Positions 14,861 to 22,886 of a stretch of DNA of 39,427 nucleotides are shown piece by piece. Source of the stretch: an uncultured Acetatifactor sp. (GTDB lineage Bacteria > Bacillota > Clostridia > Lachnospirales > Lachnospiraceae); contig CAJTLR010000020.1 in assembly GCA_910577185.1 (NCBI GenBank), positions 15,922 through 55,348 of the forward strand, given 5' to 3'. The translations under genes and the position numbers were made by a program. A model generated the notes under the pieces. That model saw only the letters and a list, made by a program, of their open reading frames with translations, was not told where the DNA came from and did no database searches. How positions within the stretch are numbered: position 1 is the first letter of the stretch; every line of letters begins with the position of its first letter.

Positions 14861-15832
14861 TCAGTCCTGGGCAACGATTTCCCTGTAGAATTCCGTGTAA
14901 TCGCTGCGCTTTTCCTTTGTAAACTGAATGGCCGCCCTGGGATGCTGGTTTAAAAGGCCGGTCATCAGGTACTGCAGGTCATATCCCCACACCACGCCTT
15001 CCGCTTTCAGCCTGTTCATATACGTGTCCACAAATTTTATGGCCGGATACACATTGTACTTGGGATTGCGCAGAAATCCCAGCAGCAGCTCCATGGCACA
15101 GTTGCCCGCCCCGCGTCCCATGGAAGCGTAGGTGGCGTCCAGCCAGTCCGCCCCGTCTCCCACGGCTTCTATGGTATTGGCAAATGCCAGCTGCTGGTTA
15201 TTGTGGGCATGAATTCCCACCTTCTTGCCGTGCTTCACGGCAACTTCCATAAAAGTATCCACAAACCGGGCAATCTGCTCCGGATACATGGCTCCGTAAC
15301 TGTCCACGATATAAAGTACATCCACAGGCGTCCTGGCAATAATATCCAGCGCCGCCTTCAGCTCTCCTTCCCGGACATTGGAGATGGCCATGATATTGCA
15401 GCTGACCTCATATCCTTTCTTCACCGCATCCTCGATCATGTCCACGGCCCCCGGGACCGTGTTCACATAAGTTGCCACACGGATCAGGTCAACAGGGCTG
15501 TCCGCACGGCTGACGATATCTGCCTTGTCGCATCTTCCCACATCCGCCATCACCGCAATCTTCAGATCCGTGGCATTCTCGCCCACAATCTCCCGGATAT
15601 GTTCGTCCCGGCAGAATTTCCACTTTCCGAATTTGTCTTCATCAAACATTTCCCGGGAAGCCTTGTAGCCGAATTCCATATAGTCCACCCCTGCCCGCAG
15701 GTTGGCCAGATAGAGCGCCTTTACAAACTCGTCCGTAAAATAAAAATCATTCACCAGCCCTCCGTCCCGCAGCGTGGCATCCACCACCTTCACATCCGGA
15801 CGGTATGCAATCAGATTTGATATTTCTTTCAT
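14861..15832 (-). CDS. HMGL-like aldolase (4-hydroxy-2-oxovalerate aldolase family)
   Basis: A 323-aa TIM-barrel protein of the DRE-TIM metallolyase superfamily. The signature VVDATLRDGGLVNDF supplies the metal-binding Asp and catalytic Arg, and GIHAHNNQQLAF supplies the HxH metal ligands. The segment DATYASMGRGAGNCAMELLLGFL matches the part conserved in 4-hydroxy-2-oxovalerate aldolases. No acetaldehyde dehydrogenase gene is nearby, so the usual catabolic partnership is absent and the true substrate is open. The ATG at 15832 follows AAGGAG. A strong promoter lies at 15897-15925, overlapping the stop of the upstream 85-aa gene. Confidence 0.85.
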   Translation of the reverse strand: MKEISNLIAYRPDVKVVDATLRDGGLVNDFYFTDEFVKALYLANLRAGVDYMEFGYKASREMFDEDKFGKWKFCRDEHIREIVGENATDLKIAVMADVGRCDKADIVSRADSPVDLIRVATYVNTVPGAVDMIEDAVKKGYEVSCNIMAISNVREGELKAALDIIARTPVDVLYIVDSYGAMYPEQIARFVDTFMEVAVKHGKKVGIHAHNNQQLAFANTIEAVGDGADWLDATYASMGRGAGNCAMELLLGFLRNPKYNVYPAIKFVDTYMNRLKAEGVVWGYDLQYLMTGLLNQHPRAAIQFTKEKRSDYTEFYREIVAQD

Positions 15833-15896
15833 TTTCGTCTCCTTATTCCGTTGGCCAAACATAAGTTCCCTTATACGGCTCCGTACCCTTTCCGCG

Positions 15897-15925
15897 ATTT
15901 TACCACTTTAAAGTATTATAGTCAA
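15897..15925 (-). promoter_or_regulatory. Promoter of the HMGL-like aldolase gene
   Basis: TTGACT (15920-15925), a 17-base spacer and TAAAAT (15897-15902) on the minus strand. The -35 overlaps the TGA stop of the upstream 85-aa gene. Confidence 0.75.
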
Positions 15926-16179
15926 GACCCTTTCCACTCACCCAGCCAGTTCCGGAGAGGATTGATTTCCTTTGCCTGCCGTAAAATATCCCGGCGGTTG
16001 GTTCTGAGATAATTTTCCAGCTTCCGGACTTCTTCCTGGCTGAATCCGCCCGATTTTTCTATCATCCCATCCGGCAATACCCCGTCTGCGTAATCGGATC
16101 CCCGCATAAAGGATACCCTGACTATTTTCCGGTTATCTTTTTCCACCACGCAGGAAATCATCATTTTTACTTCGTCCAT
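15922..16179 (-). CDS. Small protein of unknown function (85 aa)
   Basis: The product begins MDEVKMMISCVVEKDNRKIVRVSFMRGSDYADG and ends with a helical, basic segment (FSQEEVRKLENYLRTNRRDILRQA) and NPLRNWLGEWKGS. The first half could form beta-strands. I do not recognise a family. The ATG at 16179 is preferred because GGGGTGAAGG precedes it; an upstream ATG at 16209 lacks a site. A promoter TTGCAT-N17-TATAAT at 16231-16259 supports expression. The gene is divergent from the S66 peptidase gene. Confidence 0.7.
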   Translation of the reverse strand: MDEVKMMISCVVEKDNRKIVRVSFMRGSDYADGVLPDGMIEKSGGFSQEEVRKLENYLRTNRRDILRQAKEINPLRNWLGEWKGS

Positions 16180-16230
16180 ACCTTCACCCCGTTTCGGATT
16201 TTTTCCCATTATCGCTGCAGGCAGTACCTT

Positions 16231-16259
16231 ATTATATTCCATGGCCGTCCGGAATGCAA
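16231..16259 (-). promoter_or_regulatory. Promoter of the 85-aa protein gene
   Basis: TTGCAT (16254-16259), a 17-base spacer and a perfect TATAAT (16231-16236) on the minus strand, about 50 bp before the ATG. Confidence 0.7.
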
Positions 16260-16267
16260 GAGACCGC

Positions 16268-16296
16268 TTGAAAAACTGTCCGCTTTGTAATATGAT
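16268..16296 (+). promoter_or_regulatory. Promoter of the LD-carboxypeptidase gene
   Basis: TTGAAA (16268-16273), a 17-base spacer and TATGAT (16291-16296). The leader is about 95 nt. The two divergent promoters lie back to back with only about 8 bp between their -35 boxes. Confidence 0.7.
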
Positions 16297-16398
16297 GATA
16301 CCAGAGCGTGTTTGAAAATCCATTCCCGGCAGCACATGCCGGAACCAAATACGATCCCGCTGTCCGCGCTTCGCGAAAACGAAAGGAAGGAAAACAAT

Positions 16399-17451
16399 AT
16401 GAGATATCCGAAACATCTGCCGGAACACGGTACCATCGGTTTCCTGGCGCCATCTTTTGGCTGCAATACCGAACCTTATTATTCAGCATTCCGCCACGCC
16501 GCGGAAATATTCCACGGTCTTGGATACCGTATGGTTTTCGGGCCCAACTGCTATGCCGGAGAAGGCGTGGGCATCAGCAATACCCCCGAAAAATGCGGCA
16601 GGGAAGTTATGGACTCTTTTTTGTCCCGGGAATCAGACTGCCTGATCTCCTGCGGCGGAGGAGAACTGATGTGTGAGATTCTTCCCCATGTAGACTTTGC
16701 GGAACTGGCTGCGGCAGATCCCAAATGGTTCATGGGCTATTCCGACAATACGAATCTGACGTTTCTGCTGGCCACCCTGGCGGACACGGCCTCCGTCTAC
16801 GGTCCCTGCGCCCAGACCTTCGGCATGGAGCCCTGGCATACATCCCTCCATGACGCATTCGGGATTCTCACCGGAAAAAATCTGCAAAATTGTCTTGTGA
16901 CAGTGGCCGGGTATGACTTGTGGGAAAAAGAATCCCTGAAATCCCCGGAAAATCCCCTGGCGCCCTATCATGTGACCCAGCCCCGGAAAATACGCTGTTT
17001 TCAGGGCCGGAAAGAGACTTCCTCTCCCCCTGGCTTCCACGGCAGGCTCCTGGGAGGCTGTCTGGACTGTCTGGTGAACCTCACCGGCACCCGCTTCGAC
17101 AAAACGGCAGAATTCGCCCGGCGCTATCAGGAAGATGGCATCATATGGTTTCTGGAGGCATGTGATTTAAATGTATTCTCCATCCGCAGGGCCCTATGGC
17201 AGATGAAAGAAGCCGGGTGGCTGGAACATGCAAAAGGATTTCTGATTGGCAGACCTGCAAACGGGACGCCCATGATGAACCTGGATGCCTATGACGCGGT
17301 GCTGGAAACGGCAGGGCGCAGTCATGTACCCGTGATCATGGATGTGGATCTGGGACATCTTCCGCCCATGATGCCGCTTATCACAGGAAGTCTGGCGCAG
17401 GTTTCTGTCCGCGGAAACGACATTTCGGTTGAAATGAGACTTGTGCCCTGA
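16399..17451 (+). CDS. S66-family LD-carboxypeptidase (MccF/LdcA-like)
   Basis: Peptidase family S66 serine carboxypeptidases either trim the terminal D-Ala of murein tetrapeptides (LdcA) or cleave microcin C-type nucleotide-peptide conjugates (MccF). The 350-aa product has the N-terminal GTIGFLAPSFG, a nucleophile Ser in FMGYSDNTNL (about residue 116), the Glu in WFLEACD (about 252) and the His in LGHLPPM (about 318). The three spacings fit the Ser-Glu-His triad. It has no signal peptide, so it acts in the cytoplasm. The ATG at 16399 follows GGAAGGA. MccF-like clades are widespread in Clostridia, so murein recycling versus peptide-antibiotic detoxification cannot be settled here. Confidence 0.9.
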   Translation: MRYPKHLPEHGTIGFLAPSFGCNTEPYYSAFRHAAEIFHGLGYRMVFGPNCYAGEGVGISNTPEKCGREVMDSFLSRESDCLISCGGGELMCEILPHVDFAELAAADPKWFMGYSDNTNLTFLLATLADTASVYGPCAQTFGMEPWHTSLHDAFGILTGKNLQNCLVTVAGYDLWEKESLKSPENPLAPYHVTQPRKIRCFQGRKETSSPPGFHGRLLGGCLDCLVNLTGTRFDKTAEFARRYQEDGIIWFLEACDLNVFSIRRALWQMKEAGWLEHAKGFLIGRPANGTPMMNLDAYDAVLETAGRSHVPVIMDVDLGHLPPMMPLITGSLAQVSVRGNDISVEMRLVP

Positions 17452-17485
17452 CAAAAACCTTCCGGACTCCCCGGAATTTCTTCCC

Positions 17486-17523
17486 CTGCCCGGCGGACGG
17501 CTGATTGCCCGCCAGGCAGTTTT
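17486..17523 (+). terminator. Terminator after the LD-carboxypeptidase gene
   Basis: CTGCC-c-GGCGG pairs with CCGCC-a-GGCAG (one internal mismatch), followed by TTTT. It lies 34 bp after the stop codon. Confidence 0.7.
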
Positions 17524-17580
17524 GAAAATTAAAATACATAATAAATGTTTCATTACATATACTATTCCAGAGGTATTTTT

Positions 17581-18093
17581 ATGAAACATTTAAAACACGA
17601 CACAATCACCGGAATCATCCTTGTCCTGATTGCAGGAACCCTTGCCCATTTTCTATATGACTGGACCGGAAACAATCATATAGTCGGTTTTTTCACGCCA
17701 ATCAGTGAATCTGTTTGGGAACACATGAAATTACTGTTCTTTCCCATGTTATTGTACTCCCTTATAATGGTATTAAAATTCCATCGAATATACGTATGCA
17801 TTCCCTCTGCCCTTTGCTTTGGAATCATAACAGGTACATTTCTGATCCCGCTTGTTTACTATACTTATACTTCCATCCTTGGGAAAAATGTATTCATTCT
17901 TGACATTGGCACCTTCATTTTAAGCGTTCTCACCGCCTTTTGGCTCTCTTATAAACTCACCTTGTCCTGCCGCTTAGAATCTTACACATATTTACTATGT
18001 ATTATAGTGTGTCTTCTTTTCATATGCTTTTTAATATTCACCTATCGCCCTCCCCATGCCGCTATTTTTCAGGATCCGGACGGCAGGCGTTAA
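17581..18093 (+). CDS. DUF6512-type integral membrane protein
   Basis: A 170-aa protein with about five hydrophobic segments: near 9-27 (IILVLIAGTLAHFLY), 52-65 (FFPMLLYSLIMVL), 74-96, 103-122 and 138-155. The conserved-looking loop FTPISESVWEHMKLLFFP between helices 1 and 2 is characteristic of this family. The function is unknown. The ATG at 17581 follows AGAGGT; the open frame begins slightly earlier without a site. The gene is clearly more AT-rich than the peptidase gene upstream, as are the next two genes. Confidence 0.8.
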   Translation: MKHLKHDTITGIILVLIAGTLAHFLYDWTGNNHIVGFFTPISESVWEHMKLLFFPMLLYSLIMVLKFHRIYVCIPSALCFGIITGTFLIPLVYYTYTSILGKNVFILDIGTFILSVLTAFWLSYKLTLSCRLESYTYLLCIIVCLLFICFLIFTYRPPHAAIFQDPDGRR

Positions 18094-18161
18094 ACACTCT
18101 TCCATAGCTCTTCCTCTGCTTTGACGCCCCGGCTTCCATTTCATCAGAAAATCTGTATACG

Positions 18162-18899
18162 CTATCCCTCCATATACCCCTGTACCTCACTCCAGGTTTT
18201 TACTGTCAGAATATTTTTATCCATGGAATGATTCTCCGCCATTGTGTAAGGCAGATCCAGCGCCCCTGTGTACCAGACCGGCAGCAGACCGGCATTGAGA
18301 GAACCTTTCACATCGCATTCGTACTGATCCCCCACATACCAGACTTGGTCCGGCTGTAATCCGGCTTTTTCCAAGGCCAGGTGGAATATCCTTTTATTTG
18401 GTTTCCGGAACATATAATTACTGGAAGTCATAATAAACTCAAAATGATTTTCCGGAAGCAGCCTGTTGATACGTTCTGCAACCACCGAGGGATCATAAGA
18501 AATATTGCTGATTACGGCTGTGCGGATCCCTTTGTCCTTCAAATATTCCAGGAACTCTTCTATCCCCTCCGTGGGCGTTCCCGGAGAAGCGGCATTCCAG
18601 AATACTGTATCAATTTCCGGGCTGCTCAGTGCAATCTCTATCCCCTGCGATTCATAAAGATAAGACGTAAACATTGTATTGGGAACTTCTATCTGAACTA
18701 AATGTCTTTTTTCAGGATCAAATCTTCCCAGCTCCCCATTGATTTCATTTGCCCTGGCCTGCACCTGCTCTGCCGACAAATGATACTTATTTTTTACAGC
18801 ATACTGCAAAACAGCCTCTGTTCCCTTTAACCCATCAAATTTCTGTTCCGCAATCAGTGTCTGGCCATAATCAAATAATATCATCCCGGGTAATTTCAT
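18162..18899 (-). CDS. HAD-superfamily hydrolase
   Basis: A 245-aa cytoplasmic HAD phosphatase. Motif I is ILFDYGQTLIAEQ, with Tyr and Gln in the DxD(G/x)T pattern (D-Y-G-Q-T), so the usual second Asp (acid/base) is replaced by Gly. Motif II is AVISNIS, the Lys is in FRKPNKRIF and motif III/IV is YVGDQYECDV. The D-Y-G-x-T form occurs in some HAD subfamilies, so the enzyme may still be active. GGAGGAG 6 bases before the ATG at 18899 decides the start. It is convergent with the DUF6512 gene. The substrate is unknown. Confidence 0.85.
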   Translation of the reverse strand: MKLPGMILFDYGQTLIAEQKFDGLKGTEAVLQYAVKNKYHLSAEQVQARANEINGELGRFDPEKRHLVQIEVPNTMFTSYLYESQGIEIALSSPEIDTVFWNAASPGTPTEGIEEFLEYLKDKGIRTAVISNISYDPSVVAERINRLLPENHFEFIMTSSNYMFRKPNKRIFHLALEKAGLQPDQVWYVGDQYECDVKGSLNAGLLPVWYTGALDLPYTMAENHSMDKNILTVKTWSEVQGYMEG

Positions 18900-19110
18900 G
18901 TCATTCTCCTCCACTTTCAACCCCACCATTTATATGCCGCATATCGGTCAGCGGTAAACTTTCTTTGTACCTACAGTTTAACCAGCACAAACAGGAAAGT
19001 CAACAGGGCTTTCCATAGGAGCAGTCTTCTTATGCCGCAATGGCTCCTGCGTTTGCAAAAAATTTTCATATATTATTTACTTTCTCCTTTCATTGTGCTA
19101 CGCTGTTATA

Positions 19111-19145
19111 GGGGAATTACCAAAAACGGGGAATTATCAAAAAAC
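19111..19145. repeat. Tandem direct repeat upstream of the 73-aa gene
   Basis: GGGGAATTACCAAAAAC (19111-19127) is followed without a gap by GGGGAATTATCAAAAAAC (19128-19145). It ends 23 bp before the ATG of the next gene, so it lies in the promoter or the 5' leader. No convincing -10/-35 pair was found, so the role is open. Confidence 0.7.
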
Positions 19146-19167
19146 AGATAATTTACAGGAGGTAATC

Positions 19168-19389
19168 ATGGCACGAGGAAGAAAAAAGACAAATTTAACT
19201 CTGGATGAACAGCTTGAAAAAGTGATTTCTGAGATAGAGACCGAAGAAATCAAGCTGAAAGAACTAAAAAATACGAAAAAGGAACTGGAAGAACAAATCA
19301 AATCAAACCGCATCAAAGAACTGGACGAGTTTATTTCATCCCGCGGTCTGAGTATCGAGGACGTAAAGGAACTCTTGGAAAAAGAATAA
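19168..19389 (+). CDS. Small basic coiled-coil protein (73 aa)
   Basis: The product begins MARGRKKTNLTLDEQLEKV. The basic N-terminus (ARGRKK, AT-hook-like) is followed by a long charged heptad-like helix (about 14-55, EKVISEIETEEIKLKELKNTKKELEEQI) and a short C-terminal helix (GLSIEDVKELLEKE). This suggests a coiled coil that may dimerise and perhaps bind nucleic acid. Similar small proteins are, as I recall, common in Lachnospiraceae without an assigned function. ACAGGAGGTAATC before the ATG at 19168 decides the start over the upstream TTG frame. A strong terminator follows, so it is a single-gene unit. Confidence 0.8.
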   Translation: MARGRKKTNLTLDEQLEKVISEIETEEIKLKELKNTKKELEEQIKSNRIKELDEFISSRGLSIEDVKELLEKE

Positions 19390-19408
19390 GTACAAAAGAT
19401 ATAGTATG

Positions 19409-19436
19409 GAGCAGAATGCATTTTCTGCTCTTTTTT
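19409..19436 (+). terminator. Terminator of the 73-aa protein gene
   Basis: Perfect 8-bp stem GAGCAGAA/TTCTGCTC with a 6-nt loop, followed by six T (19431-19436), 20 bp after the stop codon. Confidence 0.9.
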
Positions 19437-19460
19437 ATTCGATTTCCCAAAGCCGAAAAT

Positions 19461-19502
19461 GAAAAAACCGCTCAAATCCATGATTTCACTGGATTCCAAG
19501 CG
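19461..19502 (-). terminator. Probable terminator of tRNA-Leu
   Basis: CGCT and AATCCA (19469-19480) pair with TGGATT and AGCG (19490-19502) around a 9-nt loop, with a small internal loop. On the minus strand the stem is followed by six T. The plus strand also has a T-run (ATTTTTA), so it may work in both directions. Confidence 0.7.
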
Positions 19503-19513
19503 ATTTTTAGCAC

Positions 19514-19596
19514 TGCCGGCAGCGGGACTTGAACCCGCACGTTGTTGCCAACAACAGATTTTGAGTCTGCCTCGTCTGCCATTCCGACACGCCGGC
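19514..19596 (-). tRNA. tRNA-Leu (anticodon CAA)
   Basis: The minus strand folds as a class II tRNA of 83 nt. The acceptor stem is GCCGGCG/TGCCGGC (one G-U pair) with discriminator A73. The anticodon stem GCAGA/TCTGT carries the loop CTCAAAA, giving anticodon CAA. A long variable arm GTTG/CAAC and the T-arm GCGGG-TTCAAGT-CCCGC complete it. CCA is not encoded. Confidence 0.95.
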
Positions 19597-19643
19597 CTTT
19601 TGTCACAAGGTTCCTCTCACCGATTTCCCTTACAACAAAATTC

Positions 19644-19672
19644 ATTTTAGCACAAAAAAGGACTTTTGACAA
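19644..19672 (-). promoter_or_regulatory. tRNA-Leu promoter
   Basis: TTGTCA (19667-19672), a 17-base spacer and TAAAAT (19644-19649) on the minus strand, about 48 bp before the mature tRNA 5' end. Just upstream, 19676-19692 is a perfect inverted repeat CCATTTT/AAAATGG. It may be the end of the GH32 operon transcript, but it has no T-run. Confidence 0.8.
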
Positions 19673-19780
19673 GTACCATTTTTACAAAATGGCCCCGGGG
19701 TCCCAAGTGGTTACGTTTCGGCACCCCGCCCGGACGGTCATTCCCGAATCCGTCTACAGCCCTTTTGCATCATAAGAAAA

Positions 19781-21097
19781 TTACCTGCCGCCCTGCCACA
19801 CATGCTCCACCTTTCCTGTAAGCCCTTTTCCCAGCCCGTATACCACATTGCTGATAACATACCGGCCCTCATTGATAAATACCTCAATCAAGTTGGGTTC
19901 CACATAAATGTCCAGGCGGCACTGCCCCGGAACTTCGGGCGTGCTGCACACGGCCGCCACACCCTTTGTCTCTCCGAATACCCGGCTTCTGTCCGTCTTC
20001 ACGCATCCCTGCTCCATCCGGATCAGATACCCGCCGATATCCAGCTCCCGGCCTTCCTCCAATATTCCATGTATCCGGCAGGGGCCCTCCGGAAGCTGCC
20101 CGTCGTGCCGGACTTCCCGGGAAAAATATCCCTCCGCCTCCGGGTGTACCCGGAAGAACACATGTGAATCCTGCACTTCCACAACCCTGGGCAGGCACAT
20201 TATCCCGTTCCAGACTCTCCCTTCTTCCTCCACCGCCCGGGGCATCCGCATCCAGGCAATCATCACCCGCCTGCCGTCCCTGTCCAGATTGGTCTGGGGC
20301 GCATACAGATCCATCCCATAGTCCACGTACTGAAATTCCCCGGAAAGCGTCAGCTCACAGGTACGCCGGTCAAACGCCCCAATCCCGCAAACCGGCAAAT
20401 GTTCATACCCTTTCCCAGCCTCCCCTATATACATCATCGATGCCAGAAACACATCCGTCTGTCCCAGACGGAACAGATCCGGGCATTCCACAATCCTTCC
20501 AAACTTCCTGTGCCTGCACTGCGCCGCATATTCCCAGTTTTCCGCATCCCGGCTCCGGTAGAAGAGCACACGTCCCGCCTTCTCTTCTGCCGTGCTGCCC
20601 AGCGCCATATAATACCACCCATCCTCCTGCCACACCTTGGGATCCCTTGTGTGGGCCGCATGGGCCATGCTTTCATCCCTGATTACGGGAATGATCTGCC
20701 TCTTACAGCCCCAATTGTCAAACCGGAACCCGTCCTCGGACACCACCATGGCCTGGCTGGTCTCATAGCGGTCCCCCACCGCCCTGTGAATATCCTCCGG
20801 ATCCGTCTCCAGATACCGGACCGCGGAGTAGTACAGATACATTCGTCCGTCCTTTTCCAGGGCACTGCCCGAAAAGACGCCGTTCCTGTCATATTCCTTT
20901 GTGGGGAACAGCGCAACGCCCAGATGCTCCCAGTGTACCAGGTCCTGGCTCACCGCATGTCCCCAGTGCATGGTTCCCCACATGGGTGCATACGGAAAAT
21001 ACTGGTAAAACAGATGGTATTTTCCCTGATAATAAATAAAACCGTTGGGATCATTGATCCAGTTGCCCGGCGCCCTCAAATGTAAGATATCCCTCAT
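19781..21097 (-). CDS. Glycoside hydrolase family 32 beta-fructosidase
   Basis: GH32 enzymes hydrolyse terminal beta-fructosyl bonds in sucrose, fructo-oligosaccharides, inulin or levan. The 438-aa product has the nucleophile motif NWINDPNG (Asp16), FSGSAL, the transition-state-stabilising RDPK (about residue 150) and the acid/base ECPDLF (Glu at about 205), then a C-terminal beta-sandwich with IEVFINEGRYVISN. There is no signal peptide, so it acts on imported sugar. The ATG at 21097 follows AAAGGGGTG; a GTG at 21106 is the alternative. It is the last gene of an operon with a binding protein and two permeases. No PTS or fructokinase gene is present, so ABC uptake of free fructosides is inferred. 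Confidence 0.93.
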   Translation of the reverse strand: MRDILHLRAPGNWINDPNGFIYYQGKYHLFYQYFPYAPMWGTMHWGHAVSQDLVHWEHLGVALFPTKEYDRNGVFSGSALEKDGRMYLYYSAVRYLETDPEDIHRAVGDRYETSQAMVVSEDGFRFDNWGCKRQIIPVIRDESMAHAAHTRDPKVWQEDGWYYMALGSTAEEKAGRVLFYRSRDAENWEYAAQCRHRKFGRIVECPDLFRLGQTDVFLASMMYIGEAGKGYEHLPVCGIGAFDRRTCELTLSGEFQYVDYGMDLYAPQTNLDRDGRRVMIAWMRMPRAVEEEGRVWNGIMCLPRVVEVQDSHVFFRVHPEAEGYFSREVRHDGQLPEGPCRIHGILEEGRELDIGGYLIRMEQGCVKTDRSRVFGETKGVAAVCSTPEVPGQCRLDIYVEPNLIEVFINEGRYVISNVVYGLGKGLTGKVEHVWQGGR

Positions 21098-21133
21098 CCT
21101 GTCCACCCCTTTCTTCCGGCCTCCTGTTCTGTC

Positions 21134-21994
21134 CTACTTCACTGCGCCTGCCACCACGCCGTTGATGATCTGTTTCTGCAGCACCACATATAAAATCAGT
21201 ATGGGAACCACGCACAGCAGCAGCCCTGCCATGATGGTTCCGTAATCCGCCGAATAGGTTCCGTAGAAACTATAGGTGGACAGGGGCAGCGTCAAAAGCT
21301 TTTTGTCCGTCAGCACCAGGGACGGCAGCAGGAAATCATTCCAGAAAGCAAGCGCGTTTAAAATCACCATGGTGGAAATAATCGGCTTCAGCAGCGGAAA
21401 TACAATTCCGAAAAAAGTCTGCATATGGGTACAGCCGTCAATATATGCCGCCTCCTCCAGCGCTATGGGGATATTTCCGTTGATAAAACCGTGAAACATG
21501 AATACGGACATGGCCATGGAAAATCCCGTGTGCATGAAGATCAAAGTCAGTCTGTGATTCAGGATTCCCAGGGTCCCCCCGTATATGCTCACCAGAGGAA
21601 TCATGATGGCCTGGAACGGAATGATCATGGATGCCACCATCAGGGCAAATATGGTCTGTGACACCCTGTTTCTGCGGCGTACAATATAGTATGCCAGCAT
21701 GGACGCCAGCACCGTCACCAGTACCGTGGCCGAAACCGTCACCATCAGGGAGTTTTTGAAGGCATTCAGGAAATCCATCTGCACGAAAGCCTTGATAAAA
21801 TTGTCAAAGGACAGGCCCTTGATGGTGAACAGCCACGAAAACGGACTTTTGATAATATCTCTTTTTTGCTTCAGGGAGTTGATCACCACCATGGCAAAGG
21901 GAAACATATATGCCACAAATATGACAACCAGTCCCGTTATGGACAGTGCATTCATTATCTTTTTCTTATTTCCACCCACTGTTGTCTGTGTCAT
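21134..21994 (-). CDS. Carbohydrate ABC transporter permease (MalG type)
   Basis: A 286-aa inner-membrane permease of the CUT1 carbohydrate family, with about six transmembrane segments. The first is near 15-35 (ALSITGLVVIFVAYMFPFAMVV in part), and others include VTVLASMLAYYIV and LIFMHTGFSMAMSVFMF. The EAA motif that docks the ATPase reads EEAAYIDGCTHMQTFFGIVFPLLKP in two stretches. The start codon overlaps the stop of the partner permease (TAATG), giving tight translational coupling. No ATPase gene is in the operon; a shared MsiK/MalK-type ATPase encoded elsewhere is the usual solution in Bacillota. Confidence 0.93.
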   Translation of the reverse strand: MTQTTVGGNKKKIMNALSITGLVVIFVAYMFPFAMVVINSLKQKRDIIKSPFSWLFTIKGLSFDNFIKAFVQMDFLNAFKNSLMVTVSATVLVTVLASMLAYYIVRRRNRVSQTIFALMVASMIIPFQAIMIPLVSIYGGTLGILNHRLTLIFMHTGFSMAMSVFMFHGFINGNIPIALEEAAYIDGCTHMQTFFGIVFPLLKPIISTMVILNALAFWNDFLLPSLVLTDKKLLTLPLSTYSFYGTYSADYGTIMAGLLLCVVPILILYVVLQKQIINGVVAGAVK

Positions 21995-22866
21995 TACGCC
22001 TCAACCTCCTTTTTCTTTGTCAGGTATACCTGCAGGCCGCTGATACATGCCGTGATGATAAACAGAACCAGGGCCTCCGCCTGCCCTGCGCCGAACTGCC
22101 TGGATGTGAACGCCTTCTCATACACGTGCATTGCCGCCATCTCCGTGGTTCCGTATGGCGCTCCCCCGGTCAGGGACAGGTTCACGTCGTACACCATAAA
22201 GGCCCGGGAAAGGGTTAAAAACAGGCAGATTGTAATTGAAGACATCATAAGGGGCATAATGATGTTCTTCAGCTTCACAAAACCCGTTGCCCCGTCAATG
22301 CTGGCAGCCTCCATCACATCCTCGCTTAATCCCATGAAACCTGCCACATAGATCAGTATCATGTATCCTGACAGCTGCCACACGGACACCAGCACCAGGG
22401 CCGCGAAAGCCTTCCCCGGATCCGAAAGCCAGGACGCCTCGAACAGACTCCATCCCGTGGAATCCCCTATGCTCACAAAAACCCTGGAAAACACAAACTG
22501 CCAGATATATCCCAGCACAATGCCGCCGATCAGATTGGGGGTGAAAAAACCCGCCCGGAAAAAATTCTGTCCCCTGATTCCCCGGGTCAGCAGCCAGGCA
22601 ATTCCGAACGCCAGAACATTCACGATCACCACCACAAAGATCACATACCGGAAGGTCAGAAGCAGAGAACTCCAGAACTGGCCGTCCCGCATCACCGCCG
22701 CAAAATTGGTCAGTCCCACAAAATTTTTCTCCCGGGACACCCCGTTCCAGTCTGTCAGCGTCAGATAAACGCCATATAAAAAGGGAATGATCAGGACTGC
22801 CACAAAGCAGAACAGTCCGGGCAATGCAAATATACAGAAATCTTTTCCTTTGCTTTTAGACTTCAT
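21994..22866 (-). CDS. Carbohydrate ABC transporter permease (MalF type)
   Basis: A 290-aa CUT1-family permease with six predicted transmembrane segments, beginning with FALPGLFCFVAVLIIPFLYG. The EAA loop reads MEAASIDGATGFVKLKNI followed by MPLM. GAGGAGG 8-10 bases before the ATG at 22866 fixes the start, and the longer TTG frame is unlikely. It overlaps the next permease by one base and lies 20 bp after the binding-protein gene. Together the two permeases form the channel for the sugar delivered by the lipoprotein encoded upstream. Confidence 0.93.
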   Translation of the reverse strand: MKSKSKGKDFCIFALPGLFCFVAVLIIPFLYGVYLTLTDWNGVSREKNFVGLTNFAAVMRDGQFWSSLLLTFRYVIFVVVIVNVLAFGIAWLLTRGIRGQNFFRAGFFTPNLIGGIVLGYIWQFVFSRVFVSIGDSTGWSLFEASWLSDPGKAFAALVLVSVWQLSGYMILIYVAGFMGLSEDVMEAASIDGATGFVKLKNIIMPLMMSSITICLFLTLSRAFMVYDVNLSLTGGAPYGTTEMAAMHVYEKAFTSRQFGAGQAEALVLFIITACISGLQVYLTKKKEVEA

Positions 22867-22886
22867 CTCTATTTTCCTCCTCAAAT

